Shown: in pieces, positions 9,998 through 21,300 of the stretch
How positions within the stretch are numbered: the first letter of the stretch is position 1
How the letters are laid out: the number at the start of each line of letters is the position of its first letter
Assembly (NCBI RefSeq): GCF_022664455.2
Contig: NZ_JAKRKC020000001.1
Coordinates: 4,283,001 to 4,347,000 of the forward strand
Length of the DNA: 64,000 bases
Source of the DNA: Actinomadura luzonensis
Lineage (GTDB): Bacteria > Actinomycetota > Actinomycetes > Streptosporangiales > Streptosporangiaceae
Reading direction: 5' to 3'
The notes under the pieces: generated by a model
Seen by the model: the letters and a program-made list of their open reading frames with translations, nothing else
The model's database searches: none
Told to the model about the DNA's origin: nothing
Program-made: the position numbers and the translations under genes

Positions 9998-11136
9998 GAG
10001 GTCGTCTCCCGTTCCGCCTGGCCGGCGATGGTGATCCGCTGGATCTCGTTGCTGCCCTCGATGATCTCCATGACCTTGGCGTCCCGGTACAGCCGGGCGA
10101 CCGGGTAGTCCGGGCTGCACCCGTTCGCGCCGTGGATCTGCACGGCCTCGGCGGCGTGCCGGACCGCGGCCGTGGAGGCGAAGTACTTCGCGATCCAGGT
10201 GGCCATGAGGGTGCCCGACTCGCCGGCGTCCTTGAGCCGGCCGGCCTCGGCCAGCAGCAGCCGCGCGGCCCGCGCGTCGGTCACCATGTCGGACAGCTTG
10301 GCCTGGATGAGCGGCAGCTCGGCGAGGGCCTTGCCGCCGACGCGGCGCTCGGCGGCGTACGCGGCCGACGCCTCCAGGCACGCCTGCACGATGCCGACCG
10401 AGCCGGCCGCCACGCTGTAGCGGCCGAGGTCGAGGGTGCCGGTGAGCACCATGCCGGCGGTGAAGCCGCTCGGGCCGAGCAGCGCGTCGGGGCCGAGCGC
10501 GACGTCCCTGAAGGAGATCTCGGCCAGCATGGACGCCCGGGTGCCCAGCATGTCGTCGATCGGCCGCACCTCGACGCCGGGCGCCTCACGCGGCACGAGG
10601 AACGCGCCGATGCTGGTGGCGGTGCGGGCGAACACCAGGAACAGGTCCGCCCGCTGGCCTCCCGTGGTCCACTTCTTGACCCCGTTGAGCACCCAGCCGT
10701 CGCCGCGCGCGGCTGCGGTCGTGGTGATGCCCGCGGTGTCGCTGCCCGCGCCCGGCTCCGACAGGCAGAACGCGCCGAGCGCGTCGCCGGCGGCGAGGGC
10801 GGGGGCCCAGCGCTCGCGCTGCGCCGGGGTGCCCCACCGCTGCACGGTCCAGGCCACCATGGTGTGCACGGTCAGCAGGCTGCGCAGCGAGGAGCAGCCG
10901 CGGCCCACCTCCTCGTGCACCTCGCCGAGCGTGACCAGGTCCATCCCGGCCCCGCCCGACTCCGGGGGCAGGAACGGCGCCCAGAGGCCCGCCGCGGCGA
11001 CCTGCCGCAGCAGGTCCTCGGGGACCCGGCCGCTCCTGTCGTAGTCGTCGGCGTACGGCACGACGTGGGTGTCGACGAACGCCCGGGCCGAGCGCCGGTC
11101 GACGACCCGGGGCGGCGCCGTGGCGATGAGCGTCAC
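9994..11136 (-). CDS. Acyl-CoA dehydrogenase, FkbI-like (extender unit)
   Basis: A 380-residue flavoprotein of the acyl-CoA dehydrogenase family. It shows AFCLSEPGAGSDTAG, KKWTTGGQRADLF and the C-terminal catalytic Glu in VMEIIEGSNEIQRI. In methoxymalonyl and hydroxymalonyl pathways such an enzyme oxidises the ACP-bound glyceryl intermediate together with an FkbK-type dehydrogenase. The start is GTG 11136, overlapping the stop of the ACP gene (GTGA). The stop overlaps the ATG of the FkbH-like gene. Its close packing between the dedicated ACP and the FkbH-like gene supports the extender role rather than beta-oxidation. Confidence 0.92.
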   Translation of the reverse strand: MTLIATAPPRVVDRRSARAFVDTHVVPYADDYDRSGRVPEDLLRQVAAAGLWAPFLPPESGGAGMDLVTLGEVHEEVGRGCSSLRSLLTVHTMVAWTVQRWGTPAQRERWAPALAAGDALGAFCLSEPGAGSDTAGITTTAAARGDGWVLNGVKKWTTGGQRADLFLVFARTATSIGAFLVPREAPGVEVRPIDDMLGTRASMLAEISFRDVALGPDALLGPSGFTAGMVLTGTLDLGRYSVAAGSVGIVQACLEASAAYAAERRVGGKALAELPLIQAKLSDMVTDARAARLLLAEAGRLKDAGESGTLMATWIAKYFASTAAVRHAAEAVQIHGANGCSPDYPVARLYRDAKVMEIIEGSNEIQRITIAGQAERETTS

Positions 11137-11387
11137 GCGACGGCCAGCGTCGGCGAGAGCCTGGCCACCAGCTCGGCCATGGCGTTGGCGGTGCGGAAGT
11201 TGTCGATCTTCAGCTCCTCGTTGGGGATGGTGACGCCGAACGTCTTCTCCACGAACATCACCAGCTCCATCGCGAACAGCGAGTTGACGAAGCCGAGCGC
11301 AAAGATGTCCTGCGTCTCGTCGATCTCCGCCTGCGGGTACCGGCCGCGGACGAAGTCGAGGATCTGCTCCTTGGCGGTGTTCGACAT
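11133..11387 (-). CDS. Dedicated acyl carrier protein, FkbJ-like
   Basis: An 84-residue carrier protein. The sequence DIFALGFVNSLFAMELVMFVE carries the phosphopantetheine Ser in VNSLF rather than the GxDSL found in ordinary ACPs; this variant is typical of carriers that hold glycerate-derived extender units. It should carry the glyceryl, then the hydroxymalonyl-type group, between the FkbH-like loader and the PKS acyltransferase. A strong ribosome site, AGAAGGAG, precedes the ATG. The gene overlaps the next gene by GTGA. Confidence 0.94.
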   Translation of the reverse strand: MSNTAKEQILDFVRGRYPQAEIDETQDIFALGFVNSLFAMELVMFVEKTFGVTIPNEELKIDNFRTANAMAELVARLSPTLAVA

Positions 11388-11429
11388 GTGCGATGACTCC
11401 TTCTGTGCGTTCAGTTGGCTGGTGTGCGT

Positions 11430-12281
11430 TCAGTTGGCGGTGCTGTAGGTGTAGAAGCCGCGGCCCGACTTGCGGCCGTGCAGGCCCGCGTCCGTCATCT
11501 GCTTGAGCAGCGGGCAGGGGCGGTACTTGCTGTCGGCGTAGTGCTCGTAGAGCACCTCGACGCTGTAGAGGATCGTGTCGACGCCGATGAGGTCGGCCGT
11601 CTCCAGCGGGCCCATGGGGTGGCCGAAGCAGCTGCGGAAGACCTCGTCGACCGACTCGGCGTCGGCGACGCCCTCGTGCACGAGGTAGGCGGCCTCGTTG
11701 ACGGTGAGCATGAGGACGCGGTTGGAGATGAAGCCGCAGGAGTCCTTGACGTCCACCGACTTCTTGCCCATCGCGGTCAGCAGGTCGCGGGTGCGCTGGA
11801 CGGTGCCCGGCGAGGTGTGGAAGCCGGGGATCAGCTCCACGGCGGGCTTGGCGGGCACCGGGTTCATGAAGTGCACGCCGATCACCTTGTCGGGGCGGCC
11901 GGTGACGGCGGCGACCTTGGTGATGGGGATGGCGGAGGTGTTGACGACGAAGACGGTGTCGGGGCCGCAGGCGGCGTCCAGCGCCTGGTAGACCTCCCGC
12001 TTGACGTCCCAGTTCTCCGTCACGTTCTCGATGATGAGGTCGCACTTGGCGGCGCCGCCGACGCCGACCGAGGTGGTGATCCTGGCCAGCACCTCGTCCG
12101 GGTCGAGGGCGGGGCCGCCCATGAGCCGGCTCATCCGCGCGTTGCGGGCGATGGTGCCCAGCGCGTCGGCGAGGATCTGCTCGTCCTTGTCGACCAGCAC
12201 CACGTCGTGGCCGGTCGAGGCGAGGTTCTGCGCGACGCCGACGCCCATCACGCCGGCGCCGATGACTCCGATCACGGTCAT
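11430..12281 (-). CDS. 3-hydroxyacyl-CoA dehydrogenase, FkbK-like (extender unit)
   Basis: A 283-residue NAD-dependent dehydrogenase. The Rossmann motif GVIGAGVMGVGVAQNLA is at the N-terminus, NTSAIPITKVA and HFMNPVP form the active-site region, and GFISNRVLM starts the C-terminal domain. It matches the FbkK/FkbK dehydrogenases that oxidise ACP-bound glyceryl groups to the semialdehyde. ATG 12281 is preferred because GGAG lies five bases upstream. GTG 12296 would add five residues but has no clear ribosome site. It is the first of the extender genes after the PKS at 12304-21966, read in the same direction, so it is probably in the same transcript. Confidence 0.92.
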   Translation of the reverse strand: MTVIGVIGAGVMGVGVAQNLASTGHDVVLVDKDEQILADALGTIARNARMSRLMGGPALDPDEVLARITTSVGVGGAAKCDLIIENVTENWDVKREVYQALDAACGPDTVFVVNTSAIPITKVAAVTGRPDKVIGVHFMNPVPAKPAVELIPGFHTSPGTVQRTRDLLTAMGKKSVDVKDSCGFISNRVLMLTVNEAAYLVHEGVADAESVDEVFRSCFGHPMGPLETADLIGVDTILYSVEVLYEHYADSKYRPCPLLKQMTDAGLHGRKSGRGFYTYSTAN

Positions 12282-12303
12282 GTCCGCTCCGTTCACTCGT
12301 TCG

Positions 12304-15300
12304 CTATCGGGTCGTTTCCTGGGGGTGCCGTCCGCGTCGGCGGGCGGCGGAGGCTTCGAGGCCGCTGCGGCGCAGCTGGGCGCGCACCTGGCTGCCGCCG
12401 TCGGCGCCGGCCAGGGCGGGCGCGGAGCCCTCCCGCAGCGCCTCGACGGTCCGGCTGAGCGCGGCCACGGTCGGGGCCTCGTAGAGGATGTGCGGGGGCA
12501 GCTCGTCCAGGTCGAACGCGTTCCGCACGGCGGCGACGATCGCGACGCCGAGCAGGGAGTTGCCGCCGAGCTCGAAGAAGTTGTCGAGCGCGCCGACCCG
12601 GTCGAGCCGCAGCGACTCGCGCCAGATCGCCGCGATGGCCTCCTCCTCGGGGCCGGCCGGCTCCTGGTAGGCGGTGACCAGCTCGGGCCTGGGGTGCGAC
12701 TCGCCGGCCGCGCCGCCGGCGGGCGCGGTGACGGCCTCCAGGGTGAACCTGGCGCTGCCGCGGACGAGGGTGGCGAAGTCCTGGGTGGAGACCACGACGC
12801 GCGGCTCGCCGGCGGCGAGGGCGCGGCGCAGGGCGCGCCAGCCGTCGGGGAAGCCGATGCCGATCCTGGAGCGGTTCTGCTTGAAGAACGCGCGCAGCGC
12901 CTCGTCGTAGCCGTCGAGGCCGGCCTCCCAGGCGTTCCACGTCCACTCGCCCCAGTCCACGGCGACGACGCGGCGGCCGGTGGCGGCGAGCTTGGCGGCG
13001 TAGGTGTCGAGGAAGGCGTTGGCGGCGCAGTAGTCGACCTGGCCGGGGCCGCCGCCGGTGGCGGAGGTGATGGAGGAGAACAGGACGAGGAAGTCCAGCT
13101 CGATCTCGCCGGGCTCGCCGAGGCGCAGCGCCTCGGCCAGGGCGAGCGTGCCGGCCACCTTGGGGGCGAGGACCTGCTCCAGCTCCTCGGGCCGTTTGAA
13201 CTGCATGAGCCCCATGCCGGGGACGCCGGCCGCGTGCAGCACGCCGTGCAGCGCGCCGAAGCGCTCCAGCGCGGTCCCGACCGCGCGGCGCACGTCGTCG
13301 GGGTCGGCCGCGTCGCCGGTGACGATCTCCACCTGGGCGCCCAGCTCGACCAGCTCGGACACCTGGCGGACGCGCCGCCGGGTCGTCTCGTCGCCGTCGC
13401 CGGCGAGGACGGCGGGCCACTCCTCGCGGGGCGGCAGGCCGTTCCTGGCCAGCAGGACCAGCCGGGCGCGGTGCTCGCGGGCCAGCCGGCCGGCCAGCCC
13501 GAGCGCGACGCCGCCGAGGCCGCCGGTGATCAGGTAGACGCCGTCCTCGCGGAACGGGTCCGGCTCGGCGGGCCCGGGGTCGAGGCTCTCGTAGCCGGGC
13601 AGCCAGCGGCGGCCGCGGCGCAGCGCCACGACCCGGTCGGCGCGGGGGCGGGACAGCTCGGCGGCCAGCGCGGCCAGGTCGGCGTCCGCCGGGCCGGCGG
13701 GCAGGTCGATCAGGCGGGTGGCGACCTTGGGGTACTCCAGCGGGATCACCAGGCAGGGGCCGGTCAGCGTGGCCAGCTCGGGGTGGACGGCGTCGCCGCC
13801 GGTCACCTCCTGGGTGCCGGAGACGGCGACGTCGAGCGTCCACTCGGTGACGCCCGCCTCGCCCGCGGCCCTGGCCAGCGCGACGAGGGTGTGCAGGCCG
13901 AGCGCGGTGGCGTCCGGCGACGGCTCCAGCGTCCACAGGTGCAGCGCCCTGGTGAGGGGGTGGCCGGCGGCGCGCAGGTCGCGCAGCAGGGCGCGCAGGT
14001 CGGCGGCGTCGCCGGGCCGGACGGTGTAGCCGTCGGGCCCGGCCCGGTAGGCCTCGCCCGGCCGGACCGCGACGACCCGGGCGCCGGTGGCGCGCAGCCG
14101 GTCGGCGGCGGCGTCGGCGCGGCCGTCGCGGGTGAGGACCAGCCACGGGGCGCCGTCGTCCGGGGCGGGCGCGGGCGGGGCGCTCTGCCGCCACACCGGC
14201 AGGTGCAGCCAGCGGTCCTCGGGCAGCTTGGGCAGGCTGGTGATCGCCTCGAACAGGTCGTCGGGCTCGGCCGCGACCACCTGGCCCGGCCTGGGCGGCT
14301 CCAGCCAGTGGCGCTCCCGCTGGAAGGGGTAGGTGGGCAGCGGGACGCGGCCGGGCAGCGCGGCCGGGTCGGCGCCCGCGGTCCTGCCGTGGTAGGCGTC
14401 CCAGTCGAGGGTGACGCCGCACAGCCACAGCCGGGCCAGGCAGTCGGCGAGCACCTGGTCGCCGGGGCGGGGGTCGCTCGCGGCGGGCAGCGTCGCGGTG
14501 ATCAGCGGCCAGCGCTCGGGCGGGCAGCCCGCGCCGCGCGCGAGCGCGCCGAGCGACTGGCCGGGGCCGATCTCCACCAGGGCGAGGCCGGGGTCGGCGA
14601 GCAGGCGGTCCACGCCGTCGGCGAAGCGGACCGTGCCGCACATGTGGCGGGCCCAGTAGCCGGGGTCGCAGACGAGCCCGGCGTCGGCGAGGCCGCCGGT
14701 CACGTTCGACACGTACGGCAGGGCGGGCGGGTTGAGCCGGACGTTGGCCTCGACCCAGCTCGTCAGCTCGGCGGCCAGGGGCTCCAGCATGCGGGAGTGG
14801 AAGGCGTGCGTGGTCTCCAGCGGGCGGCAGGGGACGCCGGCCGCGCGCAGGTCACCGGCGAGGCCGGTGACGGCGTCGGGCGGGCCGGCCACGACGGTGA
14901 CCTGGGGGCCGTTGAGCGCCGCCACGTCCAGGCCGCGCGCGTCCAGCTTGAAGCGGCGGCGCAGCGCGTCGGCGGGCAGCGACACGGCCAGCATCGCGCC
15001 CGGCGGCAGCTCGGCGATGAGCCGGGCCCGGTGGGTGACCAGGGCCAGGGCGTCCTTCAGCGACAGGACGCCGGCCAGGGTGGCGGCGACGTACTCGCCG
15101 AGGCTGTAGCCGAGCATGAGGGCCGGGCGCAGGCCCCAGGAGATGAGGGTGCGGGCCAGGGCGTACTCGACGGCGAACAGGGCGGGCTGGACGACCTCGG
15201 TGCGGCCCAGCTCGGCCGCCCGCCCGCCGCTCCCGGCCGCGCCGCTCCCGGCCTCGTCCCTGCCGCCGGGTCCTTCGCGGCCGAGCAGGGCGGCGAGGGA

Positions 15301-18300
15301 CGCGCCGCCGCCGTCGCGCTCCCCGGCGAGCAGGTCGGCCAGGCCGGGGACGGACTCGGCGAGCAGGCCGAGGCATTCGTCCAGCGCGGCGCGGAAGGCG
15401 GGCTCGTGGCGGTACAGGTCGGCGGCCAGCCCCGGGTACTGCTCGCCGACGCCGGCGAACAGGAAGGCGACCTGGCGGCCCTGGGCGGTGTCCACCCGGC
15501 TCATCGCCCCCGCCTCGCCGGTGAGCGCCTCGGCCGCCGCGGCGGTGCTCGCGGCGACGACGGCGCGGCGGTGCTCGAAGACCTTGCGCCCGGCCTGCAG
15601 CGTGTACGCCACGTCCGCGAGCCGCAGGCCGGGCGTGCCGGCCAGGTGCCGGCCGAGCCGGTCGCGGGCCTGGTCGGCGGCGGCCGCGCCGCGGGCGGAG
15701 ACGGGCAGGACGTGGTACCGGTGCTCGGCCGGGCTCCCCGCCGGGCGGCCGGGCGGCTGCTCGACCACCATGTGGACGTTGGTGCCGCCCATGCCGAGCG
15801 AGTTGAGCCCGGCGATGCGGGGCCGCGCGTCACGGGTGCGCCACGGCGACAGCTCGGTGTTGACGTAGAACGGGCTGTCGTCGAAGTCGATCTCCGGGTT
15901 CGGGCGGGTGTAGTGCAGGCTCGCCGGGATGACGCCCTCGCGCAGCGCCAGCGACGTCTTGATCAGGCCGCTGGCCCCGGCCGCCCGGTCGAGGTGGCCG
16001 ACGTTGGTCTTGACCGAGCCGATCGGGCAGTAGCCCTTGGCGGTCGTGGGGCCGAAGGCCCGGGTCAGGGCCGCCACCTCGATGGGGTCGCCCAGCTCGG
16101 TCGCGGTGCCGTGCGCCTCGACGTAGCTGATGTCGTCGCCGGTGACGCCCGCGTCGGCCATCGCGTCGGCGATCACCCGGGCCTGGCCGACGACGCTGGG
16201 CGCGGTGTAGCCGACCTTGAGCGCGCCGTCGTTGTTCATGGCCGAGCCGCGGATCACGGCCCAGATGTGGTCGCCGTCGCGCAGCGCGTCGGGCAGCCGC
16301 TTGAGCAGCACCACGGCCGCGCCGTCGCCGAACATGCTGCCCCTCGCCTCGGCGTCGAACGTGCGCACGTGGCCGTCGGGCGACTCCTGCCCGCCCGGCC
16401 CGTACAGGTGGCCGACCCGGTCGGGCACCCGGATGGACACGCCGCCGGCCAGCGCCAGCTCGCACTCGCCGTTGCGCAGGCTCTGCACCGCCAGGTGCGC
16501 GGCGACGAGCGAGGTGGAGCAGAAGGTCTGCACGGCGACGCTCGGGCCGTGCAGGTCGAACAGGTACGACACGGTCGTGGGCAGGGCGTCCTTGTCGTTG
16601 CCCATGATGACCTCGAAGTCGCTGAACTCCTGCTTGCCGCCGCCGAGCAGGCGGGCCGTCTGGCGGAGCAGGTACGTGCTGATGTTCGCGCCGCCGAACA
16701 CGCCGACCCGGCCGCGGTGCTCCGGCGCGGCGTACCCGGCCTGCTCCAGCGCCTCCCAGCACACCTCCAGGAAGGCCCGCTGCTGCGGGTCGGTGACGGC
16801 GGCCATGCGGGGGCTCATGCCGAAGAAGGCGGCGTCGAAGCCGGCCACGTCGTCCAGGACGGGGCGGGCGGGCACGTAGGCGGGGTCGCGGAGCTGGTCG
16901 GGGTCCACGCCGGCGGCCAGGAGCTCGTCCTCGGAGAAGAAGCTGATGGACTCGACGCCGTCGCGCAGGTTGCGCCAGAACGTCTCGACGTCGGGCGCGC
17001 CGGGGAACCGGCCGGCCATGCCGACGACGGCGATCCGCCGGTCGTCGGCGTCCGCGTGGCTCTCGGGGCTACCGGGGCTTCCGGCGCTCTCGGCGCTTTC
17101 GGGGTTTCCGGCGCTTTCGGGGCTACGCGGGGCGGGCTCGGTCACACGGGCGGGCGGGCGCGGGGCGGCGCGCTCGCCGAGGACGGCGGCCAAGGTGTGC
17201 ACGGTCGGCGCCTCGAACAGCACCACCGTCGGCACCGCCACCCCGAACCGCTGCTTCACCAGCGCCAGCATCTGCAACGCCACCAGGGAGTTGCCGCCCA
17301 GGTCGAAGAAGTTGTCCCGGGTGCCGACCGGCTCGACGCCGAGCACCTCCGACCAGAGCTCGGCCAGGTCGCGTTCCGCCTGGGTGAGCGGCGCGGCGTA
17401 CGGCTGGGGCAGCTCGGGGCGGGGAAACCGGTCGCGGGTCCCGGGCGCCTCGGCCGTCGCCCGCCGGGGCAGGCGGTCCTCCAGGCCGCCGGCGGCCACC
17501 ACGACGTCCGGCCGGCCGGCGGACAGCAGCCGGTCGAAGGCCGCCAGCGCCTCCCCGGCGGACATGGCGTGCGCGGCCATGGCCGCGCCCAGCCCGCCGT
17601 CCAGCCGGTCGAGGGTGACCTGCCAGGTGTCCCAGCTCGCCGCCGTCCAGCCGGGGTTGCGGTGGGCGAGCGCGGTGAGCGCCGCGTTGGCCGCGGCGTA
17701 GCTGCCGAACGTGATGCCGCCGAGCAGCGCGGAGGTGGAGGAGAACAGCACGCAGAACGCGGGCCGCTGCCCCGTCTCCGCCAGGACCCGCTCCAGGACC
17801 AGGGCGCCGGTGACCTTGGCGGCGAAATGCCGGGCCACGGCGGGCCCGTCGAGGTCGCGGAGGGGGAGGAAGGTGCCGGGAGAGGTCTCGGCGGCGGCGT
17901 GCACGACGCCGTCCAGCCGCGGCTCCCCTTGCGACGGCTCCCCTTGCGACGGCCCCCCTTGTGACGGAGCGGGGCCGGGGGTCAGGGCCTCGGTGAGGGC
18001 CCGGCGCATGGCGGCGGGGTCGGTGACGTCCACGCGCGGGGTCAGGACCTCGGCCCCGGCCTCCCTCAGGCGATCGACGGCGCGGCGACGCGGGTGGTCC
18101 GGGTCGGCGGGCAGGCCGGCGCGGCTGGTCAGGACGAGGCGGCGGGCGCCCTGGCGTACCAGGTGCTCGGCCACGAGCAGGCCGACGTCGCCGAGACCGC
18201 CCGTGATCAGGTAGGTGCCGCCCTCGCGGACGGCGGGCGCGGGCGCGTCCGCCGGCTCGGCCGGGACGTGAGCGCGCACGAGCCGGGCCCCGTCGCGGTA

Positions 18301-21300
18301 GGCGACGAACGTGTCGTCGCCGGTGGAGCCGCCGGCCTCGGCGGCGAGGAGGTCCGCCACGTCCTGCGGGGTGTCGCCGGGGGCGAGGTCCACGGTGCGG
18401 CAGTCGAGGGTGAGGTACTCCTGGTTGGCCACCATCGGGAGGGTCGCGGCGGCGGCCTGGCCGGGCTCGGGGGCCTCGCCGTCCCGCACCGCCTGGCCGC
18501 CCCTGGTGACCAGGACGACGCGGGTGGCGTCCCCGCCCTCCTCGCCCCAGGCGTGCAGCAGGCGGGCGACGGGCAGCAGCGCGTCCCGCCCGTCGGGTGC
18601 GGGCTCCTCGGGGCGGTCGAGCAGGCGAAGGTCCAGGACGACGGCGGCCTCGCGCAGGCGGCGGGCCAGCGCGGCGTGGTCCGCCGCCGAGCCCGGGTCG
18701 ATGACGACGCCGGTGGCCGTCTCGGCGAAGGCGGCTCCCGGCAGCACGGTCACGACCTCCCCGCCCGCGCCGCGCAGAGCCTCCACCACCGGCTCGGCGG
18801 TGGCGGCCTCCCCCGCGAGCACCACGCACGTCCCCGGGGACCCGGTGGTGACGGCAGGGAGCGGGGACGGGACCCAATGGGGGGTCATCAGCCGCACGTG
18901 CGGAGGCGCGACGGCGGACGCGCCGGCCGGCACGGCACCAGGCACGGCCGCTCGTGCGTAGGCGGAACCGGAGGCGGAAACGACCGGGTCCCCGGGCGCC
19001 GCGGACCCCGCCGCCGTCCCCCCGGCCGGCAAAACGGCCGCAGACCCCGCCACCCCTCCCGCCGGGGAGACGGCCGCGGACCCCGCCACCCCTCCTTCCG
19101 AGAAGGCGGTCGCGTCCCCAGGCGGGGAGACGGTCGCGCCCGCGGACGGGGCTGCGGCGTGGGAAGCGGGTGACGTCCCGGCGCGGGCGGGCTGGGGGCG
19201 GGCGGGGGCGTCGATCCAGTAGCGGGCGCGCTGGAACGGGTACGTGGGCAGGGCGACCTTGGCGACCGGCCGGTCCTGCCGGTAGCCGGACCAGTCGACC
19301 GGGACGCCGCAGAGCCACAGCCGCCCGGCCGCCTCGGCCAGCACCTCCCGCGCCCCCCGCGGGTCGTCGGCCCCGGGCAGGGTGGCGACGACGAGGGGCC
19401 AGCGGCCGGGCGGGCAGCCGCGGTGGCCGCGGGCCATGGCGCCGAGCGAGCGTCCTGGCCCGAGCTCCAGCAGCGCCGCCTCCTCGTCCAGCCTGAGCAG
19501 CGTGTCCAGGACGGCGTCGAAGCGCACCGGCGCGCACATGTGCTCGGCCCAGTACGCCGGGTCGGTGGCCTGCTCGGCGGTGATGAGCTGGCCGGTGACG
19601 TTCGACACGTACGGGATCGCGGGCGCGCGCAGGGTGACGTTCGCGGCGATCCAGGCGGTGAGCCGGTCCCTGGCGGGCTCCATCATGCGGGAGTGGAAGG
19701 CGTGCGTGGTGGCCAGCGGCCGGCACGGCACCGCCTCGGCCGCCAGCAGCTCGCGGGCGGCCCGCATGGCGGCGGGCTCGCCGGACAGGACGGTGAGGTC
19801 GGGGCCGCTGACCGCGCCCACGTCCACGCCGGTGATGCCGGCGCGGCGGAGCCGGTCGGTGAGGTCGGCGGCGGGCAGCGGGACGGCGCTCATCTCGCCG
19901 GCGGGCAGCTCGCCGATGAGGCGGGCGCGGTGGGCGACCAGGGCGAGGGCGTCCTCCGGCGTCAGCACGCCGGCGAGGGTGGCGGCGACGTACTCGCCGA
20001 GGCTGTAGCCGGCCAGCGCGGCGGGGCGGACGCCCCAGGACAGCACCAGCTCGGCCAGGGCGTACTCGACGGCGAACAGCGCGGGCTGCAGGATCTCGGT
20101 CGGGGTGGCGGCGTCGGGGGTGGCCGCGCGGCCGAGCAGCCGCCCGAGCGCGGTCCCGCCCCCGTCCCCGCCCCCGTCGCCGTCGCCGTCGCCGTTCCCG
20201 GGACGGGAGCGGGGGGCGAGCATCTCCGCGAGCGGGTCCGCGGCGCCGGTGTCCAGGTGGCGGCGGAGCGCGGCCCGGCAGCGGTCCAGGGCGTCGCGGA
20301 AGACCGGCTCGGCGTGGTACAGCTCCTCGGCCAGGCCCGGGTACTGCTCGCCGGTCCCGGCGATGAGGAAGGCCACGGGACGGTCGGCGCGGCTCTCGGC
20401 GCGGCTGAGCACGGCCGGGCCGCGCAGCGCGGCGGCGGCCTCGGCGGGGGTCGCGGCGACCAGCAGGCGGCGGTGCCCGAACACCTGGCGGCCGGTCTGC
20501 AGGGTGTGCGCCACGTCCGACAGCCGCTGCCCGGCGCCGTCGCCCGCCAGGTGCTCGGCGAGGCGGGCGGTCATCGCGTCGGCGGCCTCGGCCGTGCGGG
20601 CGGACCAGATGATCGGCTCGGGCCGGGCGGGCTCCTCGGTGCGCGGCACCAGCGGCGCCTCCTCCAGCACGACGTGCGCGTTGGTGCCGCCGATGCCGAA
20701 CGCGCTCACCCCCGCCCGCCGGGTCCGGCCCGCCTCGCGCGGCCAGCTCCGCAGGCCGGTGACGACCTCCAGCCGGGCCTCGCCGGCGGCGAGCTGCGGG
20801 TTCGGCTCGGCCAGGTTGAGCGTGGGCGGGATCTCGTCGTGGCTGAGGGCGAGGGCGGCCTTGATGAGGTTGGTGACGCCGGCCGCCCGGTCGAGGTGGC
20901 CGACGTTGGTCTTGACCGAGCCGAGCAGCAGCGACTGGCCGCGGAAGACCTGCTGCAACGCGGCCAGCTCGGCGGCGTCGCCGAGCGCGGTGCCGGTGCC
21001 GTGCGCCTCGACGTAGTCGATGTCGGCGGGCGTCAGGTCGGCGCTGGCCAGCGCCTCGGCCATGACGGCGGCCTGCCCCTGGACGCCGGGCGCGGTGAAG
21101 CCGACCTTGCGCCCGGCGTCGTTGTTGACCGCCCAGCCGCGGATGACGGCGTAGATCTGGTCGCCGTCGGCGAGCGCGTCCTCCAGCCGGCGCAGCGCGA
21201 CCACGCCGACGCCGCTGCCGAGCGGCGCGCCGAGGCCGCCCGCGTCGAAGGCGCGGCACTCCCCGTCGGGCGGCGCGATGCCGCCCTGCTGGTAGAGGTA

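Noticed and set aside
12001..17964. Very long plus-strand open frame opposite the PKS genes
   Set aside because: It is a GC-rich antisense shadow with no domains. Similar long open frames occur opposite every PKS gene here.
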